This document shows, piece by piece, positions 1-12,832 of a stretch of 64,000 bases of DNA. How positions within the stretch are numbered: position 1 is the stretch's first letter; each line of letters opens with the position of its first letter. This DNA is from Persicaria tinctoria (Eukaryota; Streptophyta; Magnoliopsida; Caryophyllales; Polygonaceae): assembly GCA_037127255.1 (NCBI GenBank), contig JBANSL010000008.1:4860896-4924895 (forward strand), read 5' to 3'. The position numbers were made by a program, and so were the translations under genes. The notes beneath the pieces are model-generated. The model was not told where the DNA came from, ran no database searches, and saw nothing but the letters and a program-made list of their open reading frames with translations.

Positions 1-2199
1 GTTTGACGGGTTTTAGTTGGTCGTCCCAGCTTTGATCGACGTCCTTTGGGGGTGAGTGGCTTGGAGGTGTCAATGATTCTCTCATGAGATTGAGATTCAA
101 CAGGGCTCCTTATTCACCTGGTGGTGCAAAGTAGATTTTTTCTCAACCTTGGCAATATGAACCGAAGTAGCGGTACAGCTATGACAGCTATGGGCTATTT
201 GCAATTACAAAAAAGGCTTCAGATAGATCTAGCTTTGTGTCTTATATAACCTTGGAAGGACATGAACTAGAAAAGCTGGTGGGATATGATAAGATGAGAA
301 TTTAACAACTCCAAAGCATGACATCAAATAGTGATTAGTCCCCCCTGGTTTCCTTAATTTAATAAGTAATTAACTTAAAAAATGGGAATCTTGTTTCTTT
401 GTCTCCTTGTGAAGCTATTTTAACTTCAAAACTAGAAAAATGGTGTCTCCTGGCCCCACAACTCCCCTCTTTTTATCTCCATGAAATGAAAGATAGATAG
501 GAACCTCTCCCACTTTCCACTTTCTATCTTGGGTGCCAGAAAGACTTCAAAACGCCGTGGCAGAAGAGGGGGGGAGGGGGAACCTCTTGCGGGATCAGCT
601 GTAAATAACAACTAACATCATTAGCTATGAATTGTTCGGTCATCAAAACTTGGATAGCATATCATGATGACTTTTGTATATCGTGTTTTGGTTGATTCAA
701 TGTTAATGATGGTGTTACATGTGGTTTAAGGCTAATTCCCGCAGTTTGCTCCTTTGTATGATCATGATACTTGCAGGATTCCTTTGCTCATCATGTCATG
801 TTAAACCATTACGCACTCTAATCTCTTTTCTTGAGTTAAAATAGTCAACGTTAGACGCGTCGTGAACTAGTACAGTCACAGTTTACAACTTAGTTGGTAG
901 ATCATGTCTTGAGTGGAAATCTTATGGCTCAAAAAGGAACTTCCCAATGTGTTTCCTTACAAGTTACAACATAGCACATTGATCCCCACATGCCACTGTG
1001 CCACCTTTAAGAATCCTAGGTATGAAAACATTTCATGGCAAATGTTTACAGCTTAGATTGATCAAGTCTTAGAACTTGTGTATTGAATTCATAAAGCTTT
1101 GGATCATATAGGCTTGTGTATATAGTTGAATTTACTTTTTTAAAAAAAACTTCTTCATACTCATAGTGTTTTTCAACAGCAGGTGGAAGTTCTTCATGAT
1201 GTAGTTCATCTATTCTTAAAGGTATGTTCATATACTATTGCTTTTTATCAAGAGGTTACCAAATTATTTCTTACACCTTTTTTTTTTTAATGTTTATAAA
1301 CACAAGACTATGACTTTTTTAATCGAATTTGATGAGTAATTTTAAAAAAAATGAAAATTTGAGCACGTTTTTACGCCTTGGAGAAACAATGCAACCCCAC
1401 TTGTTCCCATCCCCAACAAAAAATGTTGGCTTCTTTGGCAACATATGGTGATCAATAAACAAACCAAGACAATTGAAATGAAGAAGAAACACAATTCGAG
1501 TTTTACAATAAATGAAAAATGTTGGCTTTTTAGTATTATCAATTTAAAAGATATATTTTCAGGTATCCCATCATTTTTATTGTAAAAGAAACATGGAGTC
1601 GGTTTCTATGCAGTAGATTGTATAAATAAATTCTCTGCCAAAATTAGGAAATTGTTACTAACAAAATTGTCTCTCTCAGTTTACATATGTAATCTAATCT
1701 TCCTTTTGAAAATATATTTTAGAGTCTTTTCATACTTGATTATGATTATGCTTACTGTTTGTTTCTTTCATACTAATTCGTGTATTTGAAACTGTACTTT
1801 TTGGGACTCAACTATGAAGTACAGTAAATAATATTAACTTAATGTTTACTAGGCATATATTGAGGAAGCTTTTAACCTTTTGTGGTTAAAATACATTAAA
1901 CATAACTTGTTTTGCTTTTTAAAAAGAGATAGAGACAAACCCATTTTGAATGATAAGGTTACTTCTTTGTCTTCAGACAAACTTGTTTTAGTCAAGAAAT
2001 AAAAGTTTGCTTTTTGAACTACAAATTTTAGACCCACATTTGCACCATGCCTCCAATCCATAGAGTATTTAAAACTTATTCTCTGCCACATGACCACACC
2101 ATGAGAATCTCATCACACATTAACGATTTTCATACTTCCTCCCCTAATTATCTCACCAAGCCAAATTTATAAATTTTCATACTTGCTCGATTTTTTTTT
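1..2199. other. AT-rich intergenic; possible 3' exon at left edge
   Basis: No gene can be supported here. From about base 35 to a TAG ending at 143 the + strand has an open frame ending in residues RLRFNRAPYSPGGAK. It could be the last exon of a gene lying to the left, but nothing in the window confirms this and I do not recognise the protein. The rest is AT-rich sequence with short homopolymers and random short ORFs. Confidence 0.3.
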
Positions 2200-2373
2200 A
2201 AACGAAATTTGCTATTTACACATGTTTTTTTAGGATGATAAAAACTATTTAAATATTCTTTTTTAATAATTTCATATTTATTAGTAATAAGTGTGAAATT
2301 ATTTTTTTAAATTAATTTTTATATATTTTTTATCATCCTAAAAAACATGCATGAATAGTGGATGTAAGAGTTA
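2200..2373. mobile_element. MITE, palindromic 'ggatgataaaaa' family
   Basis: The two ends form an imperfect hairpin. The left arm carries catgttttttaggatgat and the right arm its complement atcatcctaaaaaacatg, with an AT-rich middle. Related arms occur near 12240, inside 18720-18892 and at 45029-45219, so this is a dispersed family in the window. It has no coding capacity. The superfamily is probably Tc1/mariner (Stowaway-like), inferred from the TA target seen at the 18720 copy. Confidence 0.6.
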
Positions 2374-2384
2374 TACTACATTTA

Positions 2385-2596
2385 GGCTCTATTTGGCACC
2401 ATGAGCTAGCTTTTCAGAGTTTTTGATTTTGATATTATATAGTTTTAAATGAAATAAATATAGGATTTTAGTTTAATTAACGTTTAGAATCATAGCTTTT
2501 TCAATAGTTACTCACCCAATCTTTTCGAAGCTTTTGGTTTTCTATTCCTAAGTTTCTATCGGCTATTCTAATAGATAGGTCTACCAAACACCATAC
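2385..2596. mobile_element. Tourist-like MITE (diverged copy)
   Basis: It begins ggctctatttggcacc and ends in the inverted form ctaccaaacaccatac. Its interior, including the stretch attatatagttttaaatg, closely matches the reverse complement of the better preserved MITE at 51237-51573. The two are therefore copies of one family. The element is non-coding and its boundaries are approximate. Confidence 0.55.
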
Positions 2597-2879
2597 TAAT
2601 TTATTAACCTATACACAAATACTCCATCAGCTTCGGCTATTCCATTGTTGTCGGTGTGACTCTTGTCTCTCTATTTATATAACAAAGTTATTATAAATAA
2701 AATTTTTAAGTAAAAAAATACTAGTAAAGAGAAAATAAGATTGGCCATTTTTTAACGAATATTATTATTGGAAATTAGCAATATCACTATTATAACATAC
2801 TAAGAAGAATATCACTAGGAATAACTTAAACTTGGCTCTCAAAAAAATAATTTAAATTTATACTTAAAACTATTTTTTT

Positions 2880-3155
2880 TACCTGAGTTGGTGCATTCGG
2901 GCAGGTGATGTCTAGAGTTATTGGCTAGGGTGTTATGCCCTTCTGTCTATGCTTTTCGTCTATCTTCTTTTGCTTCTGTTTTGGCTTTTTTACTGTCTCT
3001 TTTTCCCTCTGTGTGGGTTGGTACCACCTGGTGTCTGTGTTATATTATTCTGGGTCTAACAATCTTCTGACCTGGTCGGGGTAAGAGTGCGCATATCCTG
3101 ATCTCTCGGACCCCGTTTTATTGTGGGATATACTTGATTGATGTTGTTTTTGGCG
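2880..3155 (+). mobile_element. RTE-type LINE, 3' end fragment
   Basis: This is a 5'-truncated relic. At 2890-2915 it reads W-C-I-R-A-G-D-V-stop, matching the end of the LINE protein at 50797-51141 ([14 protein letters not shown]). It is followed by the same type of T-rich 3' untranslated region and the block ggtaagagtgcgcatatcc, then a TTG-rich tail. It is the same family as the LINE in the HisRS intron but much more decayed. Confidence 0.65.
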
Positions 3156-5110
3156 CTAAACGTGAGCGGGCATTATGGTGTAGTGTGAAACACTGAAACT
3201 TGTAAATATGGGCCTATTGTATTGGGCTGTCATCTAGACCTGGCCCAAATAATGAATTGGCTTGTCATCAACCTTGGATTGGATCTGATTTCCAAAACAA
3301 AGCAGTTTGTTATAAATAATTCATGAAAGGAACTAGGAATAAGAGCATGAACAACCAGGAGTTTTGCTCACCTTAAGTTTGCTAAAAGGTAACCCCATGA
3401 TTGTAGGTAAAACCTTAAGGTAAAGAGAGAGAGGAGTTGCCTTGGTGTGGAGAGGTAGGATGTGCCTTGGACCATGTGCAAAAACATGATGTTTTATTTA
3501 TTTTTATGTTTTTTATTTAACTAATAATATTATGATTGGTGGAAATCATATAGTGGTTATAAATAAATGGGAAAAAGAGAAGAATGGGGTAACTCATGGT
3601 TGTGGAGTAAAAATATGAAAATCTTAAAGAGAGGTTGATAAAGGGAAAAAATATTTAAAAGAAAAAATAAATGAGGTGTCAAAATATTACAGGGATAGAG
3701 GAAAAAATTTGGATAAGAAGTAACCTTATGGTTGCGGATGGTCTAATATGCTAAAATTGTACTTAGTTCATTTGGCATGAGAAGCTCCTTGTAAATTTCT
3801 GATAACCTGTTAGCACATCGCATCAAACCAACCCTGGTAAATGCATGATCAAACGATGTCCAAAATACGAAAACTAAAAAAACCATATCCAAAAGTTGGA
3901 ACATTTTTTTTAAAAAGATTTCTTAAGTAGGGGAAGTGTAAATGTGTAACTAGGCAATACCTATGTAGTAGTGAGGTTTTTTTTTTGGGTAGGGAAAAGT
4001 GAGTGTAATCTTGATGTTAACTCAAAGCCAACGTTCACTCTATCCAAGCAGAGGCTCACATACAAATGTGGCTCCGTGGACCAGTTTCTTCCCTTTGATT
4101 GGTTTTGGCATTAACAAAAAGTATGAAAACTAGCACTTGGAAATCACAATTCATCATATCTTATCATATAAAATTGGTTTGTTCAAAATTACTTTTGAAT
4201 ACATTTAAATTGTTTATGTAAATTATTAAACTTTGATAAAAATGACCAACTCTTTCATTGTTTCATCTCATGCATTCCAAGTTGATTGTTATGCATTTCA
4301 CACACAATCAAAAGAGTTTTAAAATTATGTTATAGATCATCCTTCATTCTTACATTTTTTGCAAAAACAAATGATGATGTAAAAAAAAGGTTTGAAAATG
4401 CCCTTGGAAGTTGAAATTGATCAGTTCTGACTCCTTGATGGACCTTTGTCATTACAGACACTACATATTCGTCATGTATTTAGAGAAGTTAACAATGTAG
4501 TAGATAGATTGGTCTTCTTAGGTCATACAACCTCTACTCTTAACCTTATCACATATCTACCCTAAGATGGACTTCCAATCGTGTTTAGTTCATCTTATTT
4601 GCTTTCCGTTTAAAAAAAAACGTGTTTAAAGAAAAAAATGTTTATAATAAATTGATCACTTTATATGGAATTTTGGTAAATAAATGTTACACCAAGGTTT
4701 ATTTTTACTTGACCCTTTCTACACCAAAATACACGGATGGAGTAGAATATTGATTGATGATAATATATGGGTGTTCAAACTTGAAAGATGGTTATCCATT
4801 GACAATCAATGATCTTTTATGATTTACTATTCATTGAATAAAACTATCCTCTTGACTCTTTTCTTTTCCATTGCACTTGGATATGACAATCCCCATCAAA
4901 ATCAAAAGGCACCTATTTATTATAGCCATGTTATGTTGATATATAAATTATGCATATGCTTGTCACTTTTCATATAGAGTTATTATACTAATGAAACTAA
5001 AGCCCGTCTAGTGAGGGTTGATATTTCAATTAGATATTTAAGGGTGGATTAGATATGAAGTTAAATTGGCTTTCAAAAAGATATGAAGTTAAATATATAT
5101 ATATCTATAT
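3156..5110. other. AT-rich intergenic with one probable MITE
   Basis: A probable MITE lies at 3343-3744. It starts gagcatgaacaacca and ends in the inverted form tggttgcggatggtct; its superfamily is uncertain. From 3745 to 5110 I see only AT-rich non-coding sequence and no convincing gene or repeat. Confidence 0.4.
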
Positions 5111-5916
5111 AGGGGGACTTTCCAGTGAGGACATTCCTTACGGTGAAACGAGAGGAGAGTTCTGGATCATTAGATGTGAAAAAAATCAAGGGCTACAAAT
5201 TAAACTAGAATTATTATTTAATTAATTAGAAAAAAAAAACTAAAAAAAAACTAACCGCTTATTTGTAGAAAACCAAAAAATGCAGAAACAGTTACTCGGT
5301 CTGGGCAAACAAAATGCTTACTCTATCTGAGTATCTAGAAATTTTATACTAGTCATTTACGGTAATCACAATGAAATTTCATTCATTCTTGAAAGTTGGG
5401 AGATTCAACTGTACGTAATACCCAAACCAATAAATTATTTTACCTGATATTTGTATTTAAGTAATCATGTATTCATATTTAAATTATTTAATATTCATAA
5501 ATGACAAGTATTTTCATTTAAATATGAATAACTAATTATATAAATATGAATAATTAAGTTGTTAAATATGAATATTAATACAGATAATGTACCATTCTTA
5601 AATGAATATTTGTCAATTTAAATATGAATATTAGACATTTTAAATATGAATAAATCGATACTAATTATGAATAATTGACATTGAAGAAAGAAGGTACGGA
5701 AGTTTTGAAAACAAATTTTAATCGTCGTGGAACAATTGAAGAGAGATAAAACGTTTTTTTTCCCACAAAAAGAAAACGGTTATTTTTTTTTGAGTTTTCT
5801 TTTTTAATTAAATAGTTTTTCTATTTATTTTATAGCCATTGATTTTTTCACATCCAATGGTCCATAATTCTCCCCTCGTTTCACAGTAAGGAGTGTCCTC
5901 ACTGGAAAGCTCCTCT
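5111..5916. mobile_element. TIR element A, TA-tract associated, 806 bp
   Basis: Both ends carry an inverted repeat of more than 100 bp, starting agggggactttccagtgagg on the left and its variant agaggagctttccagtgagg, inverted, on the right. The element is flanked by TA-rich microsatellite on both sides. Its interior has many copies of a motif like aaatatgaataa. There is no coding sequence, so it is non-autonomous. Its ends are related to those of the element at 10166-11725. Insertion at TA repeats recalls rice Micron-type elements; that assignment is inference. Confidence 0.75.
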
Positions 5917-7980
5917 ATATATATATATATATATACTAGTGGAATACCCGCGCCATGGCGCGGTTGCGACGGAAAAAAAAAAGAGTAAATGAGATTATAA
6001 AATATTTATTATAAGGAATGACCAAATAAAATATAAACAAATGTTTGAAAAGCCTAAAACAACAATATTGTCCTTGAATGACATAGCGCGTTGTCGAGGA
6101 AAATTAAAAGAAATGTATGATGTTTATGATACGGTAGAAATTAAACAATCCGGGAAAAAAAATATGATAAAGAAGTTAGACAAAATATTAGTTTTCGAGA
6201 ACGAAAAATGTGTTCACAAAAGGTGTTGAGAACATGATGTATGTATACCTCATGAACATAATTTGATCATTTACATATATGGATGAATTTGTATGTATAT
6301 TTATCAGACAATATCAATAAATGTGTTAGATTGTAAAATTAAATAAATATTTTTTTATTAAGTAAAATTTCGGATAGGCTATGCCCACTCGAGAACTTTA
6401 TTAAACAAATGTTATATACAGGGGAAGGTGTATTTTGCATTTCTTTGCGGAATTTTCGTTCTTAATTTCATTGTCTTTGCTTCTACTGGGCATGTGGACT
6501 TGGCTCGAATTGTACATACAAAATTATAAATTTAATGCAAGAAAGGCAAAGCAAATAATTCAACTACGTCGATCTAATGTCTGCATATTGATCAGGAATT
6601 CTATACTTAGCGAATCGCCCTACCTAATTCAACATGAAAAATATATTTATTTTTTGGGGGGTGTAGCACGCATAGTAAATGACTAAGATTAAATAAAATA
6701 GTAAATGACTTCCAAATACAATACAATTTAGTGTGCAAAAATGTAAAATATATCTTGTGATAAGAAACAAAGATTTCCCGTAATACGAAACTAAATATCG
6801 ACAATCTCATCCTAGCTAGTTCCTTTCACTTATAAACATTTTTGAAATTAGATATAGATACTTGAGAAATCACCAAACAAACTATAAAGGGTTGGGACAT
6901 AAGGCCATTGGAGCATTTTAAAAATATTAGCACATATTGTATGAGATACAAATCCACGTATCCACTACTGTTAATATTATATATCAACTAATGAAGATGA
7001 GGAAGTTCGATCAAAGGGGAAGCACAAAACATTTATTAAACAGACTTGAAAAGATTGAGGGGCACCGTTACTAAATGCAACAGAATGTGCAAGGATATAC
7101 ATATATAGGCCAAGGAGTTATTTGTCGATCTTCGGCTCTGCAAGCATAGATGGTCGATAAATGTTGGCTTTAACTCCATGAAGGCGATAGCTTGATGCTA
7201 GTCTGCACATGGAGTTCAAAGGGTCAACTGACGACTTCAGGTTGAGGTTGTGCAACTGGTCCATCAATTGAGATCTTTCTATGAAGATGTCAAGTCAGGT
7301 TGGTAGTTCTACTAAGGTGGACGAAGTAGACGTTGGATGCCTAGGAAAATCCATAACCTGGAACCAGAGGAAATTAAGAAGGGAAGTCTTGATTTGTTGT
7401 TGGATAAAGAATAAGTGGTGTCGAATTGGAGAAAATATTAGGTGATCATGCAATGTCTCAGTTTCCGAGGCATTTTGAACCCCATTGAAGTCGTAATTGG
7501 GCTAACCTTGATGTTGAAGGCATGGAGGCTTTCCCAAGCTAGAAAACCATCTTGTATTTTTCTTTCTTTCATGATTATAATTGGCAAGGGTGCTATCAAA
7601 ATCTTGCTGAAGAAACATTCTACAATCACACATACCACTGTGGCACTGTGAATCAAAAAAATTACCAAATGGAAAATCTTTGTGAAAAATATAAGGAAGT
7701 GAATTGTGTGACAAAAATAAGGAAGTTTAGTTAAAATGCTCCAAAAATGAACACTTGAAATCTTTTTAAAAAAAAACATAAAATGGAGGACACCACTTGT
7801 TAATTTTTATAGCTTATAAGTAAAGAAAAAGAAAAAGAAACAGAAAAATTAAACACCAACGTTAGAGATTGTTATTCAACATAATACTCTCAATCTGAAG
7901 CAAATAAAACTGGAATATGTAGCCTTTTGTATTTTTTGCAACATTTTTTCAAAGCAAATAAAATTTACAGTATGAAAATG

Positions 7981-8844
7981 CTTACTCTTCCTCTCCTGGA
8001 GAATCAAATGATTCCAAGATAGTCCTTGCCTGCAGATAGCAACCAGGGATGCCAAATTATTATAAGAAAATATATAAAAACATAAAGGAGAGAAGTGAAC
8101 AAATTTAAATACCCTTGCTCAATCAAGTTAAACCCTCAGTCGAAAAGACAATTTTTCATTAATAAAAATGGTTGGTGAGAGACAAATATCAGCTAAAGGT
8201 AACAATCAATCCCTCCTTCCTTGTAGTGCAATTAACCTTGAGACCACCAGAAACTAACACAACTACCAAACTAAACCACGTAATCGTCACAACAACTTAA
8301 GAACTCAATACCTACATCAAGGGAAAAGTCGATGAAGCACTTAAAGCATTCTCTAAGGTAGCGTTTGATGTCTGCCTTTTTTTAAATCAGAATTAGGAAC
8401 TGCAGGTAATAAAAGAAGGTATACAAATTGTTACCACTCAAGAAAACTAAGAACTTGAAAACAAAAGAATAAATACATATAGAGGGAAGAGAAGCAAATA
8501 AAAGGAGGAATTGAGAAGAATACATATTTTGCATATGAAAGTCGACAAAGAGAAGATGACATTTTAAGCACCATCAACTTTACACATGAGGCAGAAGAGA
8601 AGAATGGCATTGGTCGGCTACTGATATTTTTCATCACCTAAAGCATATCACATTGAGAAACAGAAATGTAAAATAGAACTTTACACTTACCTAAGAAGAA
8701 TGACTCCGCCTCCTCCTTTGGAACTTCAGTCTCTCGATAAGCCAAAAGCCTCCCATCCCTCGGATTGATTCTGGGTGAAGCAATCACATTCACATGACCA
8801 TCCATTGCCTTTGAGCACCTCCCATGCCAAGAAACATTCCCCAT
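7981..8844 (-). pseudogene. Exon-like segments inside the Helitron, unidentified
   Basis: On the minus strand, 8693-8843 reads as an open block containing SPRINPRDGRLLAYRE and KEEAESFF, followed by a plausible GTAAGT donor. Further along, near 8030-7984, an acceptor ctgcag leads into a short open stretch ending in acidic residues and TAA. This layout suggests captured host exons, a known habit of plant Helitrons. I do not recognise the donor gene, and no full reading frame connects the pieces. It could also be chance. Confidence 0.3.
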
Positions 8845-8907
8845 CTACAAACAAAGTTGTCACCTTTGCCATTAAACCTTCAAAAAGGCATAACAACAAA
8901 CCCAATT

Positions 8908-8935
8908 CCCCCCCCCCCCCCCCCAAAAAAAAAAA
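8908..8935. repeat. C17-A11 homopolymer pair
   Basis: Seventeen C residues are followed directly by eleven A residues inside the Helitron. This is an unstable simple sequence with no coding meaning. Confidence 0.9.
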
Positions 8936-10165
8936 CACAAAATCAATTCATTAAAGAGTTAAAGCTAACACCTTGGTCTGACCCTCTTCAAAAGCTCTGC
9001 CTTTATCTGATATTGGATCTTATGCAAGGGAAGAAAAAATCTTCACAAAACTGCCATCTTCTCTTGCAGTGTAAGGAAATGGGTGGATTTGCAAGTGTTG
9101 TTTGCTTATTCTCCTCCTCTTAAGCTGGGAAAACCAAAATCCATAGTTACATTTGGGTTTTGATTGGATTGGTGAGTCCATACAGATCACTTCTCACGAT
9201 ACAAATACACATGTATCCATCAATATTTATGATTAAATTAATTGTTGGGACTAAAATCCTTAAAGTTTATAACTATAGATAAAAAAAGTTATTCGATCAC
9301 AGAATATACAAAGAACAAAATGCTAAGAATAAAGTTTCAGTTAACAATCATACCTTGTAAAAATGTGGAGAAAGAATGAAAAATAAAGAACACATATATA
9401 CTAATGGGATTTCTTCATGAATTATTGAAAGAAGGTGGGCCCCAGCTTACATGAGATAACACCATTGATGATGATATGAATACAAATCCAGGTAGAAGAT
9501 GATATGAATCTTTGTATATATACGTGACTGAAACTGGGCCTAGACGTTCTCAAAATACTCAATCAGTATACTCCTTTGCACATAGGAGTTCTATTCACAT
9601 AAACAGAACAAAAAACACCGGGAAGTAAAAATTAGAACATAATGTAGAAAGCAAAATAAGAGGCTAAATACTAATTTGAAATGTCTGTCTTCTAGATTTT
9701 AAAAATAGGATACTGATAGCTACAGATGCGAACAATTCACTTATTCGAACAGATGCACAAAAGACGCCATTAATCGAAGTCGGCGGAGGAGGAAGATGAA
9801 GGAACCTCTGGTAGAACCTCGGCGGAGAAGGAAGACGAAGTCCTGTGTCAATGAATCGGCAGATGCAAGAAGGAAGAGCTCAAATCGACGGAGGATTCGT
9901 GTTGAATCGAAATCGTGAGAGGTAGGAGGCGGGAAGCTGTGTGAATCGCTAGAGGATTTGTGAATCGCCAGAGGATTTGTGAATGAGGCGGATGAGTAAA
10001 CCCTAGTCCAATGTTTGAAAATTGGAAAAAGGAAAAAAAAAAAGGAAAATAAACGAAATAAGGTCATTGGTTGAAAACACAAAAATCATGGGTTGAACGA
10101 CACGTGGCAAAAACTATTTGCTTTTAAGTTATTATATAGATATAGATATAGATATAGATATATAT

Positions 10166-11725
10166 AGAGTATGGATCAGATTAGAACACTCCTTATAGTG
10201 AGAACCTAGGAACACATATGAGCCATTGATTTGAATGAAATCAAGGGTAGAGATTAAATTGGAATTTCTGTTTTATTTTAAAAAAAATATGTAGGGCCCA
10301 TAAAAAACCCTCTCCCACGCGCACTGTATATCAAAAAAACCTTCCCACTCGCTAACCTAATTGAATGCCGTGTAAACTGTACAGTAGAGTACTTCATCCT
10401 TCATCTTTTCAAATTGCTTTTTTTTTTTAAAAAAAAAAAGTTTGTTTCTTGGCAAATACGGAGTATTTTATATTCTATAATTTTGTCCTTTTTAAAGTTA
10501 CAGTAATTTGTTCTTTGCCATTCTTTTTTGGTAAAATTACAGTAAAATAAAATTACTGCATTTTGCCATTTTTAACTTTATACTCCATAGTTTGGTTTAA
10601 ACTTAAAAATATTGCATTTTTATCTACGAATAATGATTTTTATTTACCGAATAATGCATAATTTTCATAATAATCACCCATAAAATAATATATAATTTTT
10701 ATATATAATTTTTTCAAACATCCTCGTACTTATGAATACTCTTTGTGATTTTCCCGAATAATGTAGAAGTTTATTAATTATTATTTTAACATTAAAAAAA
10801 TCAATAAATAGATAAATAATCACTCTCTTACATAGGAATAATCTCTTTATTTTAACCGAATAATCTCTCAAATTTAACTGAATAATCATTCTGTTGAATA
10901 CGAATAATTTTTCGAATTTAATTGAATAATGTAATATATCAAAATCGTCATCTTACATATGAATAATATTTCTAATTGAACTGATTCATCTCTCAAATTT
11001 AACTGATTAATATATACATTTAACCGAATAATCTTTCTAATTTAAATAAATAATATAATTTTAATTGAATAATATTACTAGTACATATGTCATCTTAAAT
11101 ACGAATAATATTTATAATTTAACCGAATAATCTCTCAAATTTAACCGGATAATATATCACATTTAACCAAATAATCTTTCTAATTTAACCGAATAATATT
11201 ACTAATAATCGTCATGTTATATACGAATAATATTAATAATGTAACCGAATAATCTCTCAACATTAACCGAATAATATATCACATTTAATCGAATAATCTT
11301 TCTACTTTAACTGAATAATATAATTTTAACCGAATATTACTATCGTCACCTTATATACGAATAATATTTATAATTTATCCGAATAATCTCTCAAATTTTA
11401 AAAAATATATATAATTAAACCCCACGTATTATATACGTACTCCATACGTACGCACATGTAGTAGGATCTAAATGAGAGCAATTGATTTTAATTTTAAAAA
11501 AAGTAATTCTAAAAGCTACTGTACAATTCAAAGGAAAAACTCAGGTGCGTGAACACAGCCTATTGATGTAGAGTAAAGGCTTTTCCAGCGGGACTCACTA
11601 ATTCTAATTTTTAAAAAATTGATTAATTAAGAATGTATCTCCACCATCCATCTAACCAAAATTAGTGGCCTAGATTTGTTCCTAGGTTCCCATCTTAAGA
11701 GGTGTTCCTACATGAGCCACCCCCT
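10166..11725. mobile_element. TIR element B, related to element A, about 1.56 kb
   Basis: The left end (agaacactccttatagtgag) and the inverted right end (ggaacacctcttaagatggg) form a long imperfect inverted repeat. These ends align with those of element A; the right tip begins aggggg as A does. It is bordered by TA-rich sequence. No protein is encoded. Its interior holds a tandem array described separately. Confidence 0.7.
10850..11400. repeat. Tandem array of ~23-bp 'aaccgaataat' units
   Basis: The motif aaccgaataat recurs about every 20-25 bases. It is grouped into higher-order units of roughly 120-145 bp that start with a variant of cgtcatcttatatacgaata near 10945, 11088, 11209 and 11344. 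The units are degenerate and non-coding. The same motif in reverse orientation appears at 19720-20060. Confidence 0.75.
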
Positions 11726-12832
11726 ATATATTTAGGGTATATTATAATTCAGGAAATGCTATTAAAAGATCTCATTGGAGAATTATAATTTTATCATTAA
11801 TAAAATCATAAAAATATTAGAGAAAAGGAGAAAATAAAAAAATTTCACAGTGGAATTCTTATCTAATTCTTCAAGCTCATGTAAATAGTACCCGCAAATT
11901 CAAATTTAATACATGCCTAATTGGAATGTCCCCCCAAAAAATTATGAATAATTGGCATTTCGCAAAAAAAAAAAAAGATATTACATTATATTAACCATGT
12001 ATAAGTGATCATTAATTTTATATCATTTGATAGATTGTTGATTGTTATTAATTTAATTCTCGGATTGTAATTCAGATTTAACTTTCATCATTGTTGTATT
12101 TTTAAACTTTTAACAATTTAACCCAAAACCATACTGCAAAAAATATATATATGGTTTCCACCCGAAAAAAAAAACAATAATCTTAGGATTACTATACGAA
12201 ATATCTTAAACTATATTTGATCCGTTCGAAAAACGTTTATTATTTATGTATGTTTTTTAGGATGATAAAAACTATATAAAATATTATTTTTTAAAAAACA
12301 ATTTTGTATTTATTAATTGTAATTAAAAAAATTATTATTTTTAAAATAAATATTTATATAAATTTATTTATTAAAAAAACTTTTATAAATAATACGGAGT
12401 AATAAACGACCTGTTTTGAGAAGTATTATCCAAATTCTGAGCACTTGGTCTTAGCAGTTAGCAGTCCCTATGTAGCAGTGGATGGACATTGTCGAGTTGG
12501 CAACTCAGCTAAAAAGAAAAGCAAGAAAAACACCGAAACACTCCCCTCCTTACACTCTTTTCCCCGCGCTTTTATGTCTTGGGGCTCTCACCAAACACCC
12601 ACCCCCACCCCACTTCCATCCTCCTTTGCTGCATCTCGCAATCTCAAATGCAGTGAATGATCCCTGATTTCAACCAATTTTTTCAGGGTATTGCGATTTG
12701 ACTTGTGAACCGTTCTTATTTGATCACTTCCTTGACGATTTATTTTCTGGAATTTGATTCTTTGTTGTGTTTTGTGGCTATGGGGATTTCTAGGGTTCTT
12801 TTCTCCTGTTCAGGTGAATTGGGTTTGGGGAG
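11726..12832. other. AT-rich intergenic, MITE remnant, SAM gene leader
   Basis: A MITE remnant with atgttttttaggatgataaa lies at roughly 12219-12408. From about 12440 the sequence becomes C/T-rich (cactcccctccttacactc near 12538), as expected for the promoter and 5' untranslated region of the SAM-domain gene that starts at 12833. No TATA box could be assigned with confidence. Confidence 0.45.

Larger units (their letters stand above)
5936..10140 (-). mobile_element. Non-autonomous Helitron, 4.2 kb
   Basis: Read on the minus strand, the element starts TCTATATAATAACTTAAAAG with a CCACGTGTC block about 40 bases in. It ends with the perfect 16-bp palindrome CCGCGCCATGGCGCGG, eight bases and then CTAG. 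It sits between A and T on the host strand with no target duplication. These are the defining Helitron features (TC start, subterminal hairpin, CTRR end, A^T insertion). No Rep/helicase protein is readable, so it is non-autonomous. The interior includes exon-like segments, described separately. Confidence 0.85.
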
